Part shown: in pieces, positions 7,928 through 16,700 of the stretch | Position numbering within the stretch: position 1 is the first letter of the stretch | How the letters are laid out: the number at the start of each line of letters is the position of its first letter | DNA from: Alphaproteobacteria bacterium | GTDB taxonomy: Bacteria > Pseudomonadota > Alphaproteobacteria > DSM-16000 > Inquilinaceae | Length of the DNA stretch: 64,000 nucleotides | NCBI GenBank assembly: GCA_028277405.1 | Contig: JANQGH010000070.1 | Span: 124,001-188,000, forward strand | Reading direction: 5' to 3' | Program-made: the position numbers and the translations under genes | Notes under the pieces: generated by a model | The model's database searches: none | Told to the model about the DNA's origin: nothing | What the model saw: only the letters and a program-made list of their open reading frames with translations

Positions 7928-8688
7928 TGGCCGAACCCGGGGATGCGCATCGCCCGTTCCCAGCGATGCATGCCGAAGACCAAGATCGCCACCAGACCGA
8001 TATAGGTGAACAGCAGCACCATCATCATTTCCGGCACGTTCACCGAATCCGACCAGATCTGGTTGGACATGTAGAGCAGTTCGGGCACCGCGATCGCGTA
8101 GGCCAAGGTCGTGGTCTTGACCAGATTGACCAGATTATTGTTCAGCGCCGGCAGGCAGATGCGGAAGGCCAGCGGCATGATCACTTCGCGATAGATCTGC
8201 CACCGTGTCATGCCCAGGGCCTCGGCCGCCTCGATCGTCGTCGACGGCACCGCCTCGATGCCGGACCGGAAAATCTCGACATTGAAGGCGCCTGCGAACA
8301 GCGACAGCGAGATGATGGCCCACTGGTAGTTCGTCAGCAGCGGGACCTGACGCTCGAACGTCGCCTGCCCGACCTGAAGCTGAGTTGTGACGACAAGAAG
8401 TGCGCCTAAGGCAAAGAAAAAGAAATATAATTGGGCGAGCGGCGGCGTGTTCCTGAAGATCTGAACATAGCCTTGGACAATGCGCCGTACGATGCCCGAC
8501 CGGCTGCCCAGCAGCCAGGCCCCCAGGATGCCGACCAGAACCGACAGCACCAGACAGGTGATCGACAGGATGACCGTGTTGCCGAGACCGCGCAGGAACC
8601 GGTTGCGATCGAAACCGTCATAAACGATCGTCAGGTTGATGCCCGACGTCTGGTAGAACTCGCGGAACCAGGTTTCGATCAGTTCCAT
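7924..8688 (-). CDS. Amino-acid ABC transporter permease
   Basis: A 254-residue HisMQ-type permease. It has a periplasmic N-terminus, then membrane segments including NTVILSITCLVLSVLVG. The family block YVQIFRNTPPLAQLYF follows, and then the EAA loop AVPSTTIEAAEALGMTRWQ. The IFRNTPPL motif is diagnostic of polar amino-acid permeases. It pairs with the next permease through a four-base overlap. It follows the binding-protein gene by 114 bp. Confidence 0.94.
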   Translation of the reverse strand: MELIETWFREFYQTSGINLTIVYDGFDRNRFLRGLGNTVILSITCLVLSVLVGILGAWLLGSRSGIVRRIVQGYVQIFRNTPPLAQLYFFFFALGALLVVTTQLQVGQATFERQVPLLTNYQWAIISLSLFAGAFNVEIFRSGIEAVPSTTIEAAEALGMTRWQIYREVIMPLAFRICLPALNNNLVNLVKTTTLAYAIAVPELLYMSNQIWSDSVNVPEMMMVLLFTYIGLVAILVFGMHRWERAMRIPGFGQ

Positions 8689-8802
8689 CGGCCGCCCACG
8701 GTCAAGCCCCGCACCACGCGGCGCAAGAAGGCAGTATCAGCGCTGAGGGTCACGAGCGGGCTGGGCCGCCGCCTCTTTAGGAAGCGGCGGCCACTTTCCC
8801 GA

Positions 8803-9627
8803 TCAGCGATCGATCGACGGGTTTACGCCCACCAGCAGGTCGTGCATGTGCTGGGCAAACGGCGTGTTCGGCACGCCGAACTCGGTCTCCAGTTCCAGGA
8901 TACGACCGTTGAGGTGCCAGTCGACGATCATGCCGCTCATCAAGTCGGCGAAGCGGTCCTCGCCAAGCGCCACGGCCAGCGCCCACGGCGCGTCGTCGAT
9001 CGTCGGCAAGGGCATTTCGTAGTCCGCCCATTCCGGCTCGCTCAGGCGCGAGACGATGAAGCTGTCGTCATAGACGAAGGCAACGCAGGTGCCTTGCTGA
9101 AGGGCGGTCAGCGCCTCGGCGGTGCCGGTAAACGCGACGATCTCCGCGCCGTACTCTTCCTCGGTCTTGCGGTTGTAGAAGGCGCCCTGAATGCCGCAGA
9201 CCGGGATGCCGTCCAACTGCTCCCATTCGGTCAACTGCGCCGCCGACAGGGCAAGAACATTGGTGCCTGACGAGTAATAGTTGGGATCGACGGCCTGAAC
9301 CACTTCACGCCGGTCGTTCCGGTCGGTCATGGTCGCGATCATCAGGTCGATCTGACCCTGCTCCAGGAACTGCATGCGGTTGGACGAAACGACCGGCACC
9401 AGTTCCAGGTCGACGCCCAGAAGATCGGCAACGTCCTGCGCCAGGCTGGGCTCGATGCCGACGATGTCGCCGCTCTCGTTCAGGAAACCATAGGGTGGAT
9501 AGTCGGCCTTGACACCGACGCGCAAGGTGCCGCGCTCGGTAATGTCGTCGAGAACGTCGGCCTGCGCCACCTGGGCGCCCATGACAAAAGCGGCCGCAAC
9601 CCCAACTCCGAGAAGAACGTGTTTCAT
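8803..9627 (-). CDS. Periplasmic amino-acid-binding protein of ABC transporter
   Basis: A 274-residue solute-binding protein (SBP_bac_3 family). A Sec signal peptide ends at AQA-D. The mature start DDITERGTLRVGVKADYPPYGF is typical of the family. A two-lobe fold is indicated by the blocks QIDLMIATMTDRNDRRE and YDDSFIVSRL. The start is the ATG at 9627, with GGTGAGG six bases upstream. A GTG at 9639 is less likely. It is the first gene of the four-gene transporter unit. The polar amino-acid ligand cannot be specified. Confidence 0.93.
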   Translation of the reverse strand: MKHVLLGVGVAAAFVMGAQVAQADVLDDITERGTLRVGVKADYPPYGFLNESGDIVGIEPSLAQDVADLLGVDLELVPVVSSNRMQFLEQGQIDLMIATMTDRNDRREVVQAVDPNYYSSGTNVLALSAAQLTEWEQLDGIPVCGIQGAFYNRKTEEEYGAEIVAFTGTAEALTALQQGTCVAFVYDDSFIVSRLSEPEWADYEMPLPTIDDAPWALAVALGEDRFADLMSGMIVDWHLNGRILELETEFGVPNTPFAQHMHDLLVGVNPSIDR

Positions 9628-9717
9628 GAAGTGCCTCACCTTTCCCGATTGTTCCGCTGATAGTGCGGATTGGTCGGTGAGTTTAAGCGCTGGGTCGACG
9701 AAACGACAAGTCCTGCC

Positions 9718-10692
9718 TCACCCGGTGCTCACCGAGGCGCCAAGCTGTCGAACCATGGCGAGGATCATTTCGCAGGTCGGTGCGGGCACACCGACCAGCT
9801 TGCCGATCTCCACCACGGCGCCGAGCATGGCTTCGATCTCGAGCGACTTTCCGGCCTCCAGGTCCTGCAGCATCGACGTTTTGTGGGCACCCACCTCCAG
9901 CGCGCCTTCGATGCGCTTGTCGACGTCGATGGGGAACTTGACGCCGGTTTTTTCCGCCAGCGCCTGGCCCTCGACCATCATGGCGCGGACGACGGCACGG
10001 GTGCCGGGATCGGACGCGATTGCGCCAAGCGTCGCGCGGGTCAGCGCGGACACCGGATTGAAGGCCAGATTGCCCCACAGCTTGACCCAGATCTCGTCGC
10101 GAATGCGCGGCCTGACGGGCGCCTTCAGGCCGGCCGCCATCATCGCCTTGGACAGCGCCGTCACACGGTCGCTGCGCGACCCGTCCGGCTCGCCCAAGGT
10201 GAACCGGTTGGAATAGGTGTGCTCGATCACGCCCGGCTCGACGATCGAGGCGGCCGGATAGACCACGCAGCCAATCGCCCGGCGCGGGTGCAGGGCATCC
10301 CAGATCGTCCCGTCCGGATCGACACTCTTCAGCCGGAGGCCGTCAAACTCCCCACCCTGGCCGTAGAAGTACCAGTAGGGCACGCCGTTCATGGCGGTGA
10401 CGATCGCCGTTTCCGGCCCCAGCATGCGGGCGATCTGCGGCGTCGCCGGCGCCAACGCCTGTGCCTTGACCCCGATCACGACATAGTCCGGCTGCCCGAC
10501 GGTGTCCGGATCGTCGGTAAACTGCGCCTTGACGACATGGCGCTCCCCGTCCGAAATCAGGGTCAGGCCATTGGCCTGCATGGCGGCGAGATGCGGGCCG
10601 CGGGCGAAGAAGGTCACGTCCGCGCCCGAGAGCGCGAGCTTTGCGCCCAGATAGCCGCCGATGGCGCCGGCGCCGAAAATCACGATCCGCAT
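9718..10692 (-). CDS. Ketopantoate-reductase family NADPH-dependent reductase (PanE/ApbA)
   Basis: A 324-residue two-domain protein. It has an N-terminal nucleotide-binding motif FGAGAIGGYLGAKLA, then the C-terminal helical domain with EIWVKLWGNLAFNP, which holds the catalytic lysine and the substrate-binding Asn/Ser block (NPVSALTRATLG). PanE reduces 2-dehydropantoate to pantoate. Paralogues of this family are common beside transport and CoA-ligase genes and may act on other 2-oxo acids. It is co-directional with the acyl-CoA synthetase (22 bp gap) and with the ABC genes (90 bp), so a catabolic role is plausible. Confidence 0.85.
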   Translation of the reverse strand: MRIVIFGAGAIGGYLGAKLALSGADVTFFARGPHLAAMQANGLTLISDGERHVVKAQFTDDPDTVGQPDYVVIGVKAQALAPATPQIARMLGPETAIVTAMNGVPYWYFYGQGGEFDGLRLKSVDPDGTIWDALHPRRAIGCVVYPAASIVEPGVIEHTYSNRFTLGEPDGSRSDRVTALSKAMMAAGLKAPVRPRIRDEIWVKLWGNLAFNPVSALTRATLGAIASDPGTRAVVRAMMVEGQALAEKTGVKFPIDVDKRIEGALEVGAHKTSMLQDLEAGKSLEIEAMLGAVVEIGKLVGVPAPTCEMILAMVRQLGASVSTG

Positions 10693-10714
10693 CAGCGGTC
10701 TCCCGGTGTTCTTG

Positions 10715-12238
10715 TTATGCGTCCGCGGGTACCAAACCCAGCTTTTGTGCCAGCCCGATCCGTTGCAGCTTGCCGGTCGCGCCCTTCGGTATCTCCTTCA
10801 GGAAGACCACCGTGCGCGGCACCTTGAAGTCGGCGAGCCGTTGCCTGGCAAAGTCGCGGATGTCGCCTTCGGTCGCGGTCTCGCCCTCGCGCAGAACGAT
10901 GGCGGCGGCGACCTCCTCGCCCAGCTTGTCGTGGGGCATGGCGAAGGTCACGACCTGGGCCACGGCCGGATGGTCCATCAGGATTTCGTCCACTTCCAGA
11001 GGGCTGATCTTCTCGCCGCCGCGGTTGATCAGCTCTTTCAGACGGCCCGTGATGTGCAGATAGCCGTCCTCATCCATCGTGCCCTGATCGCCGGTCCGAA
11101 ACCAGCCGTCGACAAAGGCATCCGCGTTGGCCGACGGATTGGCCTCATAGCCGTGCGTGACGTTTGGCCCCCTGATAACAATCTCGCCGACACCGCCGGC
11201 GCCCAGATGCGCCCCGCCCTCGCCCAGGATCGCCACCTCCGGACCGGCGGCGGAGCCGACCGATCCGGGCTTGCGTTTGCCCGGTGGCAAGCGGTTCGAG
11301 GTCATCTGGTGGGCGGCCTCGGTCATGCCGTAGCTTTCGATGACCGGGCAGCCAAAGGTCTCTTCCAGCCGCTTCATGACCTGCGGCGGCAGGGACGCCG
11401 ATGACGACCGTAGCAGGCGCAAACGCGCCTCGGCGGTGACGCCGCCGTGCCGCGCGGCGCGCGCCAGGATCGCCTGATACATCGTCGGAACGGCCGTGAT
11501 CCAGGTCGGCCGCACCCCATCGAGCCAGGAAAAGAAGCGCAGGGCGTTGAAACCCGGTGTGCAGACGACAGAGCCGCCGGCGGCCAGCGACGACAGGACC
11601 GCCGCGATCAGCCCGTGGATGTGAAACAGCGGCATGATGTTCAAGCAGACATCGTCCGGCGACAGACCGATGGTCTCGCCGATATGCCGCGCCGACGCGG
11701 CGATGTTGGCCTGGGTCAGGGGCACGATCTTGGGCCGCGAGGTCGTGCCCGACGTGTGCAGGATCAGCGCGACGTCATCCGGCTCGGCAAAGCCGCCCTT
11801 CTCGAGAGATGCGGCGCCGGGACCTTCACCGGCCAAAGTGAAATCACCCCCATCGCCGGGTCGCAGTTCGATGATTGCCAATCCCGCCTTTTGTGCAGCG
11901 CTGCGCGCCAGGGTTTCATCGCCCTCTTGGACGACCAGAGCTTTGGCCTGCAAATCGCTCAAATAGAACGAAAACTCCTCCTCGCGATAGGCCGGGTTCA
12001 AAGGAGCCGTTGTCGCGCCCGCACCGATCGCCACGAACGCGGCCGCCATGGCGGGGCCGTTCGGCAGGACGATGGCAACCCGATCGTTTCGGCCGATACC
12101 CATACCGTTCAGCGTTTCGACCGTGCGATCGACGAGGTCGCGTAGCCCCTTGAAATCAAGCGCCTCTTGATCCGGCGCACCGATGGCAGACGCGCTGTCA
12201 TCGCCGGCTGCCAGCAAGGCGCGGATGGTCGTTCTCAT
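10715..12238 (-). CDS. AMP-forming acyl-CoA synthetase, oxalate-CoA-ligase-like
   Basis: A 507-residue ANL-superfamily enzyme with all core motifs. The phosphate loop is HTSGTTSRPKIVPLT, A5 is ESYGMTEAAHQM, A7 is GWFRTGDQG, the hinge is GRLKELINRGGEKISP, and the catalytic lysine is in PKGATGKLQR. Length and the pattern around TEAAHQMTSN recall the oxalate-CoA ligase/Pcs60 branch, but the acid is not certain. The start is the ATG at 12238, with a purine-rich GGGGGAACCAGGA directly upstream. It is likely the first gene of a unit with the PanE-like reductase. Confidence 0.87.
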   Translation of the reverse strand: MRTTIRALLAAGDDSASAIGAPDQEALDFKGLRDLVDRTVETLNGMGIGRNDRVAIVLPNGPAMAAAFVAIGAGATTAPLNPAYREEEFSFYLSDLQAKALVVQEGDETLARSAAQKAGLAIIELRPGDGGDFTLAGEGPGAASLEKGGFAEPDDVALILHTSGTTSRPKIVPLTQANIAASARHIGETIGLSPDDVCLNIMPLFHIHGLIAAVLSSLAAGGSVVCTPGFNALRFFSWLDGVRPTWITAVPTMYQAILARAARHGGVTAEARLRLLRSSSASLPPQVMKRLEETFGCPVIESYGMTEAAHQMTSNRLPPGKRKPGSVGSAAGPEVAILGEGGAHLGAGGVGEIVIRGPNVTHGYEANPSANADAFVDGWFRTGDQGTMDEDGYLHITGRLKELINRGGEKISPLEVDEILMDHPAVAQVVTFAMPHDKLGEEVAAAIVLREGETATEGDIRDFARQRLADFKVPRTVVFLKEIPKGATGKLQRIGLAQKLGLVPADA

Positions 12239-12402
12239 TCCTGGTTCCCCCGGGCCGGAATCGCCCGCCCGCAAAAGAGCGGCTGGGACACGGCACGTCA
12301 AGGTCGGCGTGGATTGCTGTCATTAGGGTGTCAGCAGGGTCCATGCTAGTCATCGATCATGTCGCCAGTGTCCATCACGAGACTGATTGTCAAGCCGCCG
12401 CC

Positions 12403-13530
12403 ATGCCCGAACCCTTCAAGAACTTCTTCAATCTCGACGTCATCGAAGGCATGGCCGGGCATTTCCGCCGCGCCTGGCCCGACTTCGACGAAGCCGGCTT
12501 TGTCGCCGCGGCATCGGCCGACTTGGCGGCGCTGGAACTGAAGGAAAGATCGGCGCAGATCACGGCGGCGATGGCGACCCACTTGCCCGATGATTTCGAG
12601 CATGCCGGCGCCACCATGCTGGCGAGCCTGGCGCCGGCGGACGACGGCGATAGCGGCGGCGGCGAGGCGGGCGCGAAAGGGATCGCAGGTTGGGGCGTCA
12701 TGCCGATGACGGCCTATGTCGGCGAATCTGGTCTCGGCCATTTCGATCTTTCCATGACGTTGCTGAAGGAAATGACCAAGCGGTTCAGTTCCGAATTCGG
12801 CATTCGCTTCTTCCTGCTGGACGATCCGGACAGGACGTTGGCGACGCTGGTACAGTGGACCGCCGACCCCGACCGCCATGTCCGGCGCCTGTGCTCCGAG
12901 GGTACCCGCCCCAGGCTGCCATGGGCCATGCAACTGCCGGAGTTCATCAAGGACCCGGCCCCGCTGCTGCCGATCCTGGAAACGCTGAAGGACGACCCGT
13001 CGGAGTATGTGCGGCGGTCCGTAGCGAACAATCTGAACGACATCGCCAAGGATCATCCGGACCTGGTGGCCGAGATCGCAGCGCGATGGCTGAAGGGTGC
13101 GAGCCGTGAGCGTCAGCAGCTGGTTCGGCATGCCTGCCGGACGCTGATCAAGCAGGGGCACCGGCCGACGTTGAAGGCGCTCGGCTACGGCCGGCCGAAA
13201 GTGACGGTGGCCGACCTGACGATCGAAACGCCACAAGTGACCTTGGGCGACGCGCTGGCATTCACGCTGGTTCTGGACTCGACGCGCGACCGAGCCCAGC
13301 CGCTGATCATCGACTACGCCATCCACCATCGAAAGGCCAATGGCGGCACCACCGGCAAGGTCTTCAAATGGAAGACGCTGACGCTGGAGCCAAGGGAACG
13401 CCACCAGGCAAGCCGGCGGCACGCGATCCGCCAGATCACCACGCGCCAATACTATCCCGGTACGCATGGGCTCGAGATCCTGATCAACGGCGTATCCGTT
13501 GCATCGGGCCAGTTCGAACTGGTTATGTAG
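12403..13530 (+). CDS. AlkC-like DNA alkylation-repair protein
   Basis: A 375-residue protein. The family opening PEPFKNFFN is followed by an all-helical HEAT-like region (about residues 5-275) with RWLKGASRERQQLVRHACRTLIKQG and the signature EGTRPRLPWAMQLP. A C-terminal Ig-like beta domain of about 95 residues ends the protein. Known AlkC glycosylases combine HEAT-like repeats with such an Ig-like domain and excise N3-methyladenine-type lesions. The frame extends upstream to an ATG at 12343, but MPEPFKNFF matches the family start. It is divergent from the acyl-CoA synthetase. Confidence 0.82.
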   Translation: MPEPFKNFFNLDVIEGMAGHFRRAWPDFDEAGFVAAASADLAALELKERSAQITAAMATHLPDDFEHAGATMLASLAPADDGDSGGGEAGAKGIAGWGVMPMTAYVGESGLGHFDLSMTLLKEMTKRFSSEFGIRFFLLDDPDRTLATLVQWTADPDRHVRRLCSEGTRPRLPWAMQLPEFIKDPAPLLPILETLKDDPSEYVRRSVANNLNDIAKDHPDLVAEIAARWLKGASRERQQLVRHACRTLIKQGHRPTLKALGYGRPKVTVADLTIETPQVTLGDALAFTLVLDSTRDRAQPLIIDYAIHHRKANGGTTGKVFKWKTLTLEPRERHQASRRHAIRQITTRQYYPGTHGLEILINGVSVASGQFELVM

Positions 13531-13728
13531 GCTGTCCGTACATTCGATGAGTTTTGGTTATCGATATTAATACTTTAGTTGTTGGACACTTATTCAAGAG
13601 AAACGTAGGGTGACACCGAACCTGACAGTCGATCAGCGAGGTCAACTTCGGCCTTGAAAATAACTCTAATCAAATAGCCAACAATCTAGTCGGTTTGTCC
13701 GGTTCCCGATGGAAAAAGGGGGATCGAG

Positions 13729-16700
13729 ATGCCGAGCTTTTGGAAAAGCAGTTTTCGACGCAGCGAAAAACAAGCCGAATCTATTTGGAATTCCCAAGTC
13801 GAAAGCTCGACTGACTATCGGATTAGTGATGCAGGACAATGGCGGTTCGGTGGCTGGCGCGCCGACGAGATCGTCGGCACTGACGGCAATGACTGGCTCT
13901 TTGGCCTCCGGGGGAACGATCGGCTGATCGGCGGCGCCGGCAACGACCGTGTATTCGGCGGCAGCGGCAATGACGAGATCGAGGGCGACGAAGGCGACGA
14001 TTTGCTGTCCGGCGGGTCTGGGGACGACACCCTGATCGGTGGAGCGGGAACCGACCTGCTGCTGGGCGGTCGCGGCGACGACACCGCACACTTCCAATCC
14101 ACGTTCGACGACTATGCGATCAGCCGGATCGGTCCTGTCTGGCGAGTCGAGCATCTCGGCGGTGAAGGCGCCGACGGCACGGACTTCCTCGCCGGCGTCG
14201 AGCGCTTGGTGTTCGCGGACGGGTTTGAGGTCTTTCTGGACGATCGCAATACCTTGCCCTTTGGCATCACCGATCAGGCCAGCGTCGACGAGGCGGCGAC
14301 CATCGACAAGGCGGCGGCCGACGGCCTGCTCGCCAACGACATCGATTTCAACGGCGACACGCTGACCGTCGGCACGGTCGAGGGGGCGGCCGTCAATGTC
14401 GGGGCGGAGATCACGCTGCCGTCCGGGGCGCTGCTCACCGTCAATGAAGACGGCTCGTACAGCTACGATCCGAATGGCGTTTTCAACGATCTGGGCGCCG
14501 GCGAAGAAGCCACCGACAGCTTTGTCTACCAGGCGTCCGACGGCGAAGGCCTTTCGGCACCGGTTACCGTCGAGATCACGATCACCGGATCTGTGGCCCT
14601 GACCCAGGGGGCCGCCATCGACGGTTATGTCTCGGGCGCGACGGTGTTCGCGGACGCCGATGGTGATGGCCAGCCAGACCAGGGCGAGGCCTCGGCGCTT
14701 ACCGATGCCAGCGGGAACTTTGTGCTGGCCGATGCCGAGGGCCAGTTGGTCCTTTCCGGCGGCATCGACGTGTCGACCGGCCTGCCGTTCCTCGGTCAGT
14801 TGCGGGCGCCCGCCGGTTCGACGGTCGTGACCCCGCTGACCACGCTGATCGTCGTGTTGATGGAGCTTGGCCTTACCCAACAAGGCGCGGCCGCGAGGAT
14901 CGTCGACGCCTTCGGGCTGAACGATGTCGGCGACCTGACCGGCTTCGACCCGATCGCCGCGGCGCTCTCAGGCGACCCGGGCCAGTCGGCCAACGGCATT
15001 AACGCGCAATCGGTCGCGGTCCAGGTTCAAAACACGATCCAGCAAGTCGCCGCCCTGCTCAACGGCGCTGGCCTGGAGCCGGGCCAGGCCCAAAACGCGG
15101 CCATCGACGCGCTGGCCGGCGCGCTCGCCGAAACCACGGGGCCGATCGATCTCAGCGACCCGTCGGTGATTGCGGCGATCGTGAACACGGCCTCCGGCGG
15201 CGGCCCGCTGTCTGAAGAGACCTTGGCCGGCGCGGCAAGCGTGATTGCCGAGACCAACGGCGCGACCCAAACCGCTGCCCAGAATCCGGGTGACGCGGTC
15301 TCCGCACTGGAGGAGATCGCCCAAGTTCAAGTCGTGGTGCAAACCGGCGCCGCACCGGCCCTGGCGGAGGCGGGGGGCGCGAACGACAGTTCGGCTGCGG
15401 AGGAGGCGTTTACGGGTCAGGCGCTGGACGATGCCGTCGTCGACGCGGCCGACGATGTCGGTGACGTCGACGGCGGCACGACCGGCAGCGATCTACCGGA
15501 AACCTTTGCCGGCACAGACGAAAACGACTTCGTCGACGGGCGCGGCGGCGCCGACGTCTTCGATCTCAGGGCGTACTCCAAGCTGGGCTACGAGATCACC
15601 ATCGGCCAGAACGGCGCGCCGACGATCATCAAGGACATCGATCCCGGGGACGGAGACACCGGCACCGACACGCTGGTGAATGTGGAGATGGCCTTCTTCG
15701 CCGATGCGCGCGTGTTCCTGGACGGCAGCAACAGCGCGCCGGTGTTGATCGACCGCATTTCGACGCTGACGCAAGAAAACGAGACCGACACGGGCCTGCG
15801 CTTCACCGTGGTGGACCCGGACGGCGACGACATCGGCTACAGCCTGTCCGGTGGCGCCGACAAGGACCTGTTTGACATCGATCCGTCGACCGGTTTCGTC
15901 ACCTTCAAGGTCGCGCCGGACTTCGAGGCGCCGGACGATGCCGACGGCGATAACACCTACGAGATCGTGATCCGCGCCAGCGATGCGTTCGACTTCATAG
16001 AGTTCGACGGCAGCGTCAGTGTCGCGAACGTCGACGAAACCCCCGTTTTCACCTCGCAGGGGTTAGTCGCCATTGCCGAGAACGAGACGGCGCCCGTGTA
16101 CATGCCCGCCGCGTTTGACCCCGACGGTCAACCCGTGAAGCTCTCCCTCCTTGGTGGCCCGGATGCCAGCCTCTTCGTTTTTAACGCAGTCACCGAAGAA
16201 CTGCGGTTTCGGCTGCCGCCCGACTTCGAGGCGCCGCGTGACGCCAACGGCGACAACATCTATGAGGTGACGATCGGCGCCGATGACGGGTCGGCCGTGT
16301 CCACGCAGAACGTTCAAGTGCGGGTGGAGAACACGCCCGGCGATGAGCCGCTGACCTACTTCCTGAAGATCGAGGGGCTGGAGCGCGGCAACTCCACGGA
16401 TCCTGGCTATCCAGCGGACGAAGGTTGGATCGAAGTTGACGCCTTTGCCTTTGGTGTCAACGGCAATATCGTCGTCACGCCGGGCGAAACGGATGTCGAG
16501 ATCGGTCAACCAGGGCTCAGCAACCTGACGATCAATTTCGGCGCCGCCGGGTTCGACATGGCGCGCCTTGACGCGAACCTGGTCTCTGGCGCGCCGCTGG
16601 GCGACGCCATCTTGGTCGGTATCTCGTCGGAGGCGTTCGGGCCGAACGGAGAGCCCCCGTCGGATCGCGAACTGGTTCGGTTTGAAGTTACTGGACCGGC

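Noticed and set aside
6317..8005. Plus-strand 562-codon frame opposite the ABC transporter genes
   Set aside because: The minus-strand ATPase and permeases are unmistakable. The plus frame is His/Gln/Arg-rich shadow sequence.
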